NCBI GenBank assembly: GCA_024690635.1
Contig: JAILOW010000024.1
Coordinates: forward strand, 1-19,050
Reading direction: 5' to 3'
Length of the DNA stretch: 19,050 bases
DNA from: Butyrivibrio sp.
GTDB taxonomy: Bacteria > Bacillota_A > Clostridia > Lachnospirales > Lachnospiraceae
In this document: one piece after another, positions 7,692-15,080 of the stretch
How positions within the stretch are numbered: the first letter of the stretch is position 1
Layout of the letters: each line of letters begins with the position of its first letter
Notes under the pieces: generated by a model
What the model was told of the DNA's origin: nothing
Database searches by the model: none
What the model saw: the letters and a program-made list of their open reading frames with translations, nothing else
Translations under genes and position numbers: made by a program

Positions 7692-8684
7692 TTAGATTCC
7701 ATAATTATCAACATCTTCCTGAGTGATTGTAGTAGCATCGAAGCCCTTCTCGTCCATGATGATGGTCTTGGATGAAGGAGACTTGCCGGACTCAAGAGTC
7801 TTGATGATATCGTCGATGTAGCTGGCCTGGAAAGGATTGCACTGTCCATCATAGTTCCAGTTCTGAGCAAGGAGCTCTTCAAGTGCCCACTTGTTGCAGT
7901 CAAATCCCATAACTACTACGTCTTTGCCAACACCGTGTGAGATACCTGCTGCGTCAAGAGCTGCTACAGCGCCCTTAGCCATATCGTCGTTCTCTGCGTA
8001 GATTACGTTGAAAGGTGTGCCTGCATCGATAACTGACTGAACGATCTGCTGTGCTTTCTCAGCGTTCCACTCAGCTGTCTGCTGCTTAACGATGTTCCAG
8101 TTAGACTCAGCTGCAACCTTGGTATCAAGAGCGCCTGAACGTCCCTGCTGAGCTGCAGAACCCATAACACCCTGGATATGGATTACGTTGTACTCTGAAA
8201 GATTCTGGCCTGCAAGCCAGTCAACTGCTGTCTGGCCTTCTTTAGCCATATCGGAAACGATTGATGCCTCGTAAAGAGAAGGATCAGCATCGATTGTACG
8301 GTCGAAAAGGATAACCTTTACGCCTGCATCCTGAGCATCCTTAAGAACTGAATCCCAACCTGCTGTGTCTGCTGCTGAAAGAAGAAGATAATCAACTTCG
8401 TTCTGGATGAATGTCTGAGCAGCTGCGATCTGCTCGTCGTTTTTAAGGCTGTATGCGAAAGATGCATCATAGCCGTTTGCTTCTGAGAATTTTGCCTTAA
8501 GGTCTGCATCGTTAGCTGTACGATATCCGGACTCGTTAGGATCGTTGTTGATGATACCAACTTTGATAAGTCCGCCGCCGTTTCCTGCTGACTCTGTCTT
8601 TGCAGGAGCGGGTGCACTGCCGCAGGCAACCAGACCAAGGGTCATAACAGATGCCATAAGAACTGCCAATACTTTCTTCATCAT
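7692..8684 (-). CDS. First sugar ABC transporter substrate-binding lipoprotein
   Basis: This is a 330-residue extracytoplasmic sugar-binding protein. The signal peptide ends in the lipobox LVAC, with Cys21 as the lipidation site, then a low-complexity linker (APAPAKTESAGNGGG). The mature domain starts IKVGIINNDPNESGYR, with FIQNEVDYLLLSAADTAGW, DRTIDADPSLYEASIVSD, and AENDDMAKGAVAALDAAGI, typical of Peripla_BP_4/YtfQ relatives. It is preceded by AGGAGG 7 bases before the first of two consecutive ATG codons; either could serve. It is the first gene of the importer and the only one upstream of the internal terminator, so it should be the most abundant component. It differs clearly from the second binding protein, so the two may bind different sugars or anomers. 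Confidence 0.92.
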   Translation of the reverse strand: MMKKVLAVLMASVMTLGLVACGSAPAPAKTESAGNGGGLIKVGIINNDPNESGYRTANDADLKAKFSEANGYDASFAYSLKNDEQIAAAQTFIQNEVDYLLLSAADTAGWDSVLKDAQDAGVKVILFDRTIDADPSLYEASIVSDMAKEGQTAVDWLAGQNLSEYNVIHIQGVMGSAAQQGRSGALDTKVAAESNWNIVKQQTAEWNAEKAQQIVQSVIDAGTPFNVIYAENDDMAKGAVAALDAAGISHGVGKDVVVMGFDCNKWALEELLAQNWNYDGQCNPFQASYIDDIIKTLESGKSPSSKTIIMDEKGFDATTITQEDVDNYGI

Positions 8685-8721
8685 AATTTTCCCTCCTATT
8701 AGGTAAAAAAAGTGTTTTTAA

Positions 8722-8753
8722 AGGGGCCTGTCCCCTAACTGATATTTATTCTA
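8722..8753 (-). promoter_or_regulatory. Candidate promoter -10 and 5' hairpin of the importer operon
   Basis: A TAGAAT box (8753-8748) has no recognisable -35 at the usual distance (GGAGTG), as expected for an activator-dependent promoter. Just downstream, AGGGG-ACAGG-CCCCT (8736-8722) would form a hairpin at the 5' end of the transcript. It is not followed by a T-tract, so I do not call it a terminator. Confidence 0.35.
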
Positions 8754-8798
8754 GCGGACAAACCCCAAAACACTCCATTCAATAAAAAATGAAAAAAG

Positions 8799-8858
8799 TT
8801 GATTTTTTTATTATTATTTTATTTTGTTTGATTTTTTTACGATTCAGGTTGATTTTTT
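8799..8858. repeat. Three direct repeats upstream of the importer operon
   Basis: The 12-mer TTGATTTTTTTA occurs at 8799-8810 and 8828-8839, and a shorter copy, TTGATTTTTT, at 8849-8858, the last overlapping the end of the kinase gene. Spacings are 29 and 21 bases. They lie upstream of the importer start, where the AraC-type response regulator encoded next door could bind. The tract is AT-rich, so chance is possible. Confidence 0.4.
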
Positions 8859-10163
8859 CGGGAGACGAACCAAAACCATGGTTCCGATCTCATAAGTACT
8901 GTCGATGGTAAGGCCGTATTCATCTCCGTATCGCATCTTTATTCTCTGATTTACATTGTAAAGGCCGTAGATCTCGCCTGCGTCGGGATCGGAATCAGTA
9001 AGTCCCTTTCTGACTTCGTTTAATCTGTCCGCATCCATGCCGATGCCATCATCACTTATCTTGATAACAAAATCATCCCCCAGATCTTTTCCCTCAAGAG
9101 TGATCTTTCCACCACCGCGAACATTCTTTATTCCATGATAAAGAGCATTCTCAACAATGGGCTGCAGCGTGATCTTGGGGATCCTGCAGTTAAAAAGACT
9201 CTCCGGCACATCAATATCATAGCTTAGGATATCCTGATATCTTATCTGCTGAATTTCCAGATAGCTCCTTACATGCATCAGCTCTTCCCTGATGGTTACG
9301 ATCTCTTTTCCCTTATTAAGAGATGATCTGAAAAACTCGGACAAAGAGCCAACCATTTTAACAACCTGCTTTTGGTTTCCGGCCTCTGCAGACCAAACGA
9401 TGGCATCCAGAGTATTATACAGAAAGTGCGGATTTATCTGAGCCTGCAAAAGCTCAAACTCGGCTTTTCTAAGGGACTCCTGCTCCTGCTTTACCTGCTC
9501 CTCGATGGGTCTTGTGATCCACAAAGGTCCCACAACGGACACGCCAAGGATAGCCACAAGGATAAAGACAAATATGCCCATGGAGATCCTTGCGGTATTT
9601 AAAAACAACTGCCTTGTCTCCGCATGAGTACTCTGAATCTGCTTGTTTTCATAATAGATGTACTCATTTATGGTCTCCTGCAAAAGAGCCGTAACTATCT
9701 GTACGTCATTTTCCCAGATGGTCATATTGTCAGAGTACCTGTCGTCGTAGCTCAGGTTCTCAGTGATCTTTTCTATATAATTATCAAGGTTATTAAGATA
9801 CTTTTCCGCGCTAAGGAGCCTTTTTCTGTTGTCGGCATCGTCCGTATAGTCCTTGAGCTCATTAACAACGCCCCTTGCATCCGACAAAAGCGTTGGGATC
9901 TTGGATCTCTGGGGAGGAACATTTCCCACGATCAAAAGATATGTCTCGTAGTCAAAATCCTCCTTGAAATCAAGACTGAACTCACTTGCCACCACAACGG
10001 AGTTTAGCATCTCATTATATCTTTCGTTTACGAGCCACAGATTGTAGAAGGCATACACCATAAATACGATGTTTGGTAAAAGAAGCACCAGGTAGGATAT
10101 ACGTATCTGGGTTGCAAGCCTTGACTTATTCTCGCGGCGGCTCTGCATGCTTTTAAAAAACAT
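8844..10163 (-). CDS. Sensor histidine kinase, LytS/YesM type
   Basis: This is a 439-residue membrane kinase. There is a TM segment at about 23-45, an extracellular region at about 46-192 and a second TM at about 193-217. The His_kinase domain has the phosphoacceptor in NPHFLYNTLD (His246). An HATPase domain follows, with N-box QPIVENALYHGI (334-345), DDGIGM (371-376) and GTMVLVRLP near the end. Only about 27 residues separate TM2 from the NPHFLYN motif, so little room is left for a HAMP domain, unlike most YesM proteins. Its ATG overlaps the stop codon of the response regulator by one base (TAATG), with GGAGGAGG just before. It probably senses a sugar or envelope signal and controls the importer downstream. 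The signal is unknown. Confidence 0.92.
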   Translation of the reverse strand: MFFKSMQSRRENKSRLATQIRISYLVLLLPNIVFMVYAFYNLWLVNERYNEMLNSVVVASEFSLDFKEDFDYETYLLIVGNVPPQRSKIPTLLSDARGVVNELKDYTDDADNRKRLLSAEKYLNNLDNYIEKITENLSYDDRYSDNMTIWENDVQIVTALLQETINEYIYYENKQIQSTHAETRQLFLNTARISMGIFVFILVAILGVSVVGPLWITRPIEEQVKQEQESLRKAEFELLQAQINPHFLYNTLDAIVWSAEAGNQKQVVKMVGSLSEFFRSSLNKGKEIVTIREELMHVRSYLEIQQIRYQDILSYDIDVPESLFNCRIPKITLQPIVENALYHGIKNVRGGGKITLEGKDLGDDFVIKISDDGIGMDADRLNEVRKGLTDSDPDAGEIYGLYNVNQRIKMRYGDEYGLTIDSTYEIGTMVLVRLPKKST

Positions 10164-11782
10164 TATGCCTCCTCCGTCTGGGCTTTTCCGCTTCTGTAGC
10201 CTGTGGTTGTAACTCCCAACGTCTTCTTAAATAAATAGGAAAAATAATGAGGATCCTTGTAACCTACCATCAGCGCTATCTCATTGCTCTTTTTGTTGGT
10301 GGTAAGAAGCAGCTCTTTTGCCTTATCAAGCCTGTAATCCGTAAGGTACTTGATAAAGGTCTGCCCCGTCTCCTGCCTGAATACAGCGCTCAGATGATTT
10401 GGTGAAAAATTCACGTGAGCAGCCAGAGTATTTAGTGAAAGCTCATCCTCTGCGTAGTGCTCATCGATATATTTCATGACCTCCATCGCCACTTCTCTGT
10501 AGTGGCCTGAAGAATTGTCGCACCTAAGCTCAAGAGCATGCCTTACTATCTGCAAAAGATATTCCTCGGTAGTTTTTTCGTCTCCCACAAATTCCGCTGC
10601 AGGGATCGCCGTATCCGTATCTTCCCTTGAAAGCCCCAGATCATTTTCCACAAAATCCGTCACGGTAAAATACATATCCATGGCGATATATTGCCTTAGC
10701 ATTGTGGATTTAAGCGCGTTCTTGCCCATGCCGCTAAAGAACTCCTGAAGGAAGTACTCCGCCTCTGCGGGATCTCCTCTTCTGAGGAACTCTTTTACCA
10801 GCTTTCTGTCTATATGCTTGGGATCGATATTTGAAAGAATTGCCTGGTCCTGTCTGGATTTAAGCCCGTCCTCGGATCCAAACAAAAAGTCGTTGTCGGA
10901 AGTAAGATACAGATGAGCAAAAGCTCTGCTTGCCCATTTAAAAGAAACAGGAATATCCGAAACTCTGGATACGCTCTGTCCGACACCGCCAAAGTACCTG
11001 ATGTTTGGATATTCTGAAAACACCTCTTTCATCCTGCTTATGCACCTGTCAGTTTTTTCAGAGAGCTCTTCATCTGAGTCGCCCTTAAGAAGGATCCCGT
11101 TTCCGTCAAGATTCATGTTAAATACCACCGCACCAAGATCTGATGCGATCTCTTCTATTTTCTCATGAACCTTAACAACGCTCTTTGAAAACTCGTCCGC
11201 CTCGTGGCTCAAAGACCAGACCTTTAGCATGATGATATTGTAGCGAAGCGCCGTGATATCAATATCAAGTCTCTTTGCCTTACTGAGGATATAAGGAAGG
11301 TCCTTGCCGCCTGTCACAATCTCTTCAAAGAACTCCTGCTTTTCAAGCTCGATCCTCTCCTTCATATCCTGCGCATATCTGGCTGCTGCCTCACGCTCAC
11401 GCATCTTTTCTTCGATCTTTTCGGCAACAACTCCCACTTCCCTCAAAAGATCCTCTGAGCTGATAGGTTTGGATAAATAAGAAGAAACGCCTATCTTTAT
11501 GGCCTCTTTGGCAAATTCAAAGTCCTCATAGCCCGTAAGAAGTATGATCTCAGTTGCAGGAAATTCCGCCTTTACCATGCGGCTTAGAGCAAGTCCGTCC
11601 ATAAAGGGCATCTTTATGTCGGTAATGAGAATATCCGGGCGTAGCTTCTGGATCATGGAATAAGCCATCTCTCCATCCCCCGCTTCGCCGCAAAACTCAT
11701 AACCATGGGCATTCCAATCTATGTTGTTTTTGATTCCGTCGCGGACAACGAACTCATCCTCCGCCAAAAATACCTTCAGCAT
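10163..11782 (-). CDS. Two-component response regulator with AraC-type DNA-binding domain (YesN type)
   Basis: This is a 539-residue cytoplasmic regulator. The receiver domain (1-120) has acidic residues E8-D9-E10, phosphoacceptor Asp55 in ILITDIKMP, Thr83 and Lys105 in YLSKP. A coiled, charged linker (about 125-150) and a middle region with no motif I recognise follow. The C-terminal AraC/XylS domain (435-535) shows two helix-turn-helix units, LSLNTLAAHVNFSPNHLSAVF and SNEIALMVGYKDPHYFSYLFK. It precedes its partner kinase with a 1-base overlap and follows the VanZ-like gene by 20 bases. Placement just upstream of the importer suggests it activates the operon starting at 8684, with the repeats at 8799-8858 as candidate sites. 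Confidence 0.92.
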   Translation of the reverse strand: MLKVFLAEDEFVVRDGIKNNIDWNAHGYEFCGEAGDGEMAYSMIQKLRPDILITDIKMPFMDGLALSRMVKAEFPATEIILLTGYEDFEFAKEAIKIGVSSYLSKPISSEDLLREVGVVAEKIEEKMREREAAARYAQDMKERIELEKQEFFEEIVTGGKDLPYILSKAKRLDIDITALRYNIIMLKVWSLSHEADEFSKSVVKVHEKIEEIASDLGAVVFNMNLDGNGILLKGDSDEELSEKTDRCISRMKEVFSEYPNIRYFGGVGQSVSRVSDIPVSFKWASRAFAHLYLTSDNDFLFGSEDGLKSRQDQAILSNIDPKHIDRKLVKEFLRRGDPAEAEYFLQEFFSGMGKNALKSTMLRQYIAMDMYFTVTDFVENDLGLSREDTDTAIPAAEFVGDEKTTEEYLLQIVRHALELRCDNSSGHYREVAMEVMKYIDEHYAEDELSLNTLAAHVNFSPNHLSAVFRQETGQTFIKYLTDYRLDKAKELLLTTNKKSNEIALMVGYKDPHYFSYLFKKTLGVTTTGYRSGKAQTEEA

Positions 11783-11802
11783 ATCCCCAATTTCCCCCGG
11801 TG

Positions 11803-12357
11803 TTACTGTCTGCGTTTACCTGTTTTCTCCCTGTGTTCGGATAAGGGCCTGAATATGGTCATTCGACCGGTCCAGCCCACTATCCTCGTGATCACTATCC
11901 CCAAAAGCACTCCGCAGCTGTCTATGACTACATCTTTTTTCTGAGGCGTACGCCCAGCCACAAAGGACTGGTGGTACTCATCAAGGCAGGCAAAGCCAAC
12001 ACAGAAAATACCCGCAGAAAACACAAGCCAAAGCCCCCTTACTCCGTAAACATAAAGAGGAAAGGCCACGGATACCGCCAAGAGGAAATACTCCGTAAAG
12101 TGCGCTGTTTTCCTGATGATATACTGTCCCGTCTCCGACAGTTCCACAATGTGTTCATAAGACCAGCCTTTGTCAAAGGTTTCATTGGCCATTTCCAGTA
12201 CCTTTATACCCACTTCAAAGCTAAGGTCACTGCTCTCATCCGCTGTCTGGGACGAAAAGCCGAAGATAAGGCACATCATGATGATGGCAGGTACAAAGGA
12301 AAGCGGCTTTAAAACAAAGCGCAGAGTCTGTTTTATGTACATCAAAAAGTACTTCAT
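11803..12357 (-). CDS. VanZ-like integral membrane protein
   Basis: This is a 184-residue membrane protein with about four TM segments (about 19-35, 90-105, 108-125 and 145-162). It carries the conserved VanZ-family pieces: IRKTAHFTEYFLL (81-93), and DEYHQSFVAGRTPQKKDVVIDSCG (126-149) with the charged residues Asp126, Glu127, Asp142 and Asp146. VanZ itself gives low-level teicoplanin resistance by an unclear mechanism; most chromosomal relatives have no known role, and resistance should not be assumed. Its ATG overlaps the pepF stop codon by one base (TAATG), so translation is likely coupled to pepF. A very basic C-terminal tail (HREKTGKRRQ) is predicted to be cytoplasmic. Confidence 0.85.
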   Translation of the reverse strand: MKYFLMYIKQTLRFVLKPLSFVPAIIMMCLIFGFSSQTADESSDLSFEVGIKVLEMANETFDKGWSYEHIVELSETGQYIIRKTAHFTEYFLLAVSVAFPLYVYGVRGLWLVFSAGIFCVGFACLDEYHQSFVAGRTPQKKDVVIDSCGVLLGIVITRIVGWTGRMTIFRPLSEHREKTGKRRQ

Positions 12358-14156
12358 TATTTCATTACTTCTTCCATCTCATCAAGGGTTCTGCCAAATA
12401 CCTCAAGAGCTCTGTCAATGGGCTCTCTTGTGGTAAGGTCAACTCCCGCGATCTTAAGAAGGCTTACGGGATCCTGTGTGCAGCCTGATGAGAGGAACTC
12501 CTTGTAAGCCTTAACCGCAGGCTCACCCTCTTTTAAAATTTTGTCTGCAATTGCAACTGCTGCAGCAAAGCTTGTTGCATACTGATATACATAGAAATTG
12601 TAATAGAAGTGAGGAATCCTGCACCACTCCCATCCTATGAGTTCATCGGAAACCATGTCTTTTCCGAAGTAGTCCTTGTTAAGGTTAAGGTAAACATCGT
12701 AAAGAGCCTCTGCAGTAAGAGGAACACCCTGCTCTGCCATCTCTCCGGTTTTTCTCTCAAACTCCTCAAACATGGTCTGACGGAACATGGTAGCCTTGAA
12801 TCTCTCAAGGAAGAAGTTGATGATAAAGGCCTTCTCGTTCTTGTCCTTTGCCCTGTCTTTCAGATAGTGGTACAAAAGAACTTCGTTGGTTGTTGAAGCA
12901 ACCTCTGCCACAAAGATCTTGTACTGTGAATCAAACACGCTTTGAGCCTTGCAGGAATAATATGTATGCATGGAATGTCCCATCTCATGTACAAGAGTAA
13001 AGACATCGGAAATGGTGTCTGAGTAGTTAAGGAGCATATAAGGGTGCACTCCGTAAACATTGGAGGAATAAGCTCCGCCCCTCTTTCCTTCATTTTCAAG
13101 GACGTCGATCCATCTGTTTTCGTAGGCGCTCTTAACCACTTCGAGGTAGTCCTCTCCAAGAGGCGCAAGAGCCTTCAGAGACATCTCTTTTGCTTCCTCA
13201 TAGGATACTTCCATGTCAAAATCAGGGATCATTGACACATATACGTCATACATATGAAGCTCATCAACTCCAAGGAGCTTTTTCCTGAGGGTAACGTATC
13301 TGTGCATCTTGTCCATGTTGTCGTGAATAGACTCAAAGAGGCTGTCGCAGACCTTTGGTGAAACGTTGTTGGCACCAACTGCTGCCTCAAAGATATTGTC
13401 GTATTTTCTTGCTTTTGCGGAAAAGATCCTTCCCTTAACCTCACCGTCGTAGAGGGAAGCCCAGGTGTTTTTGAACTCTGAGTATCTTGTATAAAAAGCT
13501 TCAAAAGCATTTTTACGAAGCTCTCTGTCCTTGGACATCTGAGTGGGAACAAATCTCTCACCGGAAAGCTGAACTTCCTCGCCCTTGCCGTCATTAACCT
13601 TGGGGAATTTCATATCGGCGTTGTCCAAAAGCCCGTAGGTCTTGGAAGAAGCCATCTTCATCTCCTCGGCTGATGCAAGCAAAAGCTCTGTGTCCTTATC
13701 AAGGATGTGGTCCTTGAGCCTTCTGATCTCGGTGATGGACACCTTGTAGCTTTTGAGCTCAGGCTCCTCTTCGTAGTATCTTTCAACCTCTTCATCTGAA
13801 AGCTCCAGAACTTCAGGCTCAAAGAAGGACATCTTTTCCATAAGTGCTGTTATGGCAAACATCCCCCTCTGCTGAAGCGCCTGATATTTGGTATCTGATG
13901 TATCCTGATCCTGTCTCATGTGAGCATAGCCGTAAACTCTGTCAAGCAACAGCTCTGCTCTTTCATACAGTTTAAAGAACTCAAGAAGATTTGCTGCACT
14001 CTTTGCTGCCCTTCCATTAAAGGAAGCCATCTGATCTCCCAGCTTTCCAAGCTCTTCCAGTTCTTTTTCAAGTAAAGCCTCGTCCTCGTATATATCCTCA
14101 AGTCTCCAGGTAAGTTCTACCGGGACTTCGCTTCTTTTTAAAATCTTGTCGTTCAT
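12357..14156 (-). CDS. pepF: Oligoendopeptidase F, M3B family
   Basis: This is a 599-residue cytosolic zinc metallopeptidase that cuts oligopeptides of moderate length. The N-terminal half is the helical oligopeptidase-F domain (LTWRLEDIYEDE, YGYAHMRQDQD). The M3 catalytic domain contains HEMGH, with His390, Glu391 and His394, and the third zinc ligand, probably Glu418, in VAEVASTTNE. The segment RIPHFYYNFYVYQYATS near 530 is conserved in PepF. The length matches the family. The start is supported by AAAGGA 11 bases upstream. It lies 33 bases after the HAD gene and overlaps the VanZ-like gene by one base. Why a peptidase shares a transcript with sugar regulators is not clear. Confidence 0.95.
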   Translation of the reverse strand: MNDKILKRSEVPVELTWRLEDIYEDEALLEKELEELGKLGDQMASFNGRAAKSAANLLEFFKLYERAELLLDRVYGYAHMRQDQDTSDTKYQALQQRGMFAITALMEKMSFFEPEVLELSDEEVERYYEEEPELKSYKVSITEIRRLKDHILDKDTELLLASAEEMKMASSKTYGLLDNADMKFPKVNDGKGEEVQLSGERFVPTQMSKDRELRKNAFEAFYTRYSEFKNTWASLYDGEVKGRIFSAKARKYDNIFEAAVGANNVSPKVCDSLFESIHDNMDKMHRYVTLRKKLLGVDELHMYDVYVSMIPDFDMEVSYEEAKEMSLKALAPLGEDYLEVVKSAYENRWIDVLENEGKRGGAYSSNVYGVHPYMLLNYSDTISDVFTLVHEMGHSMHTYYSCKAQSVFDSQYKIFVAEVASTTNEVLLYHYLKDRAKDKNEKAFIINFFLERFKATMFRQTMFEEFERKTGEMAEQGVPLTAEALYDVYLNLNKDYFGKDMVSDELIGWEWCRIPHFYYNFYVYQYATSFAAAVAIADKILKEGEPAVKAYKEFLSSGCTQDPVSLLKIAGVDLTTREPIDRALEVFGRTLDEMEEVMK

Positions 14157-14189
14157 TGTTATCAGTTCCTTTCAAGTAATTATTTTGCC

Positions 14190-15059
14190 TCAAAGCCCAA
14201 GAGCTTTCTTTATCTCAAAGAGCTTCCAGCCCTGGATGATAGTGGGCTTTAGTGCTTCATCCGTGATGCCGAGCTTTTTGATGTCGGCATTTATCTCCCT
14301 CTTTGGATGATCGTAGGTATTAAGATAAACGCTCTTTATCCCGCATGCCGCCGCAATGCCGATATCGCAGTTTATCTCGTTACCTATCATAACGCACTCT
14401 TCCTTTTTAAGTTCGTTCTTTTCAATGAGCATCTCCAGAAATTCCGGCTGAGGCTTTTTGATATATTTGTCAGAGGATATAAAGACATCCTCAAAACAAC
14501 CTGTCAGCATTGTATCATCCAGCTCTTTTACGGTAAAGGAGCGCTGCGCATTGGATAAAAGAAATACCTTTTTCCCTGCTTTTTTTATGGCAACGAAAAC
14601 TTCCCTTACTCCGGGATAAAGTTCAAGCTTGTCCCTGGACCGTTCCCTAAAATATATGCAGAGCTTTTGAATCTTAGGATCCGTCAATTCTTCCAGATTC
14701 GGGTCAAGTCGGATGTCTTTCGGATCAAAGGGCAGGTCCGAGCTTTCCGTCATTTCCACTTCCTGCTCGTTTTCATTTTCAGGCTCTTCATGCTTGAAAT
14801 TTACCAGCTTCTCAAAAACCCAGGAAAGACGTATCTCAGGGTGATCTACATGCAGGATCTCTTTTAGTTTCTCCTCATACTCTGCGCAGAGCTTAAGATA
14901 CGCTTCTCTAAGGCCCCAGGCGGTATACTTTACGGAAAATTCCTCGTACATGTAGCGGGCCAGATCCTCCCAAAGTTGAGGCTCTGTTTCGTCTGTGATG
15001 ATATCAATAAGTGTTCCGTAGAGATCAAAGATGAAGTTTTGATAATTTGGTTTTGTCAT
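14190..15059 (-). CDS. HAD-superfamily hydrolase-like protein
   Basis: This is a 289-residue cytoplasmic Rossmann-fold protein. Motif I is FDLYGTL with the nucleophile Asp12, but the second Asp of the phosphatase DxD motif is Tyr14. Motif II is LLSNA (Ser169), motif III is KKPQPEF (Lys201 or Lys202), and motif IV is MIGNEINCDIG, with Asn227 where GD is usual and Asp232 kept. A cap region (about 20-140) includes an acidic stretch at 90-107. The Tyr in motif I is also seen in haloacid dehalogenases and some phosphatases, so activity cannot be named. It follows the GH13 gene by 21 bases, with GGAGG 7 bases before the ATG, and precedes pepF, suggesting co-transcription. Confidence 0.85.
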   Translation of the reverse strand: MTKPNYQNFIFDLYGTLIDIITDETEPQLWEDLARYMYEEFSVKYTAWGLREAYLKLCAEYEEKLKEILHVDHPEIRLSWVFEKLVNFKHEEPENENEQEVEMTESSDLPFDPKDIRLDPNLEELTDPKIQKLCIYFRERSRDKLELYPGVREVFVAIKKAGKKVFLLSNAQRSFTVKELDDTMLTGCFEDVFISSDKYIKKPQPEFLEMLIEKNELKKEECVMIGNEINCDIGIAAACGIKSVYLNTYDHPKREINADIKKLGITDEALKPTIIQGWKLFEIKKALGL

Positions 15060-15080
15060 GGATTATCCTCCGGGCATCTC

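Noticed and set aside
8722..8736. AGGGG/CCCCT hairpin before the first binding-protein gene as a terminator of the kinase gene
   Set aside because: The stem is 5 bp and is not followed directly by a T-tract; a 5' leader hairpin is a better fit.
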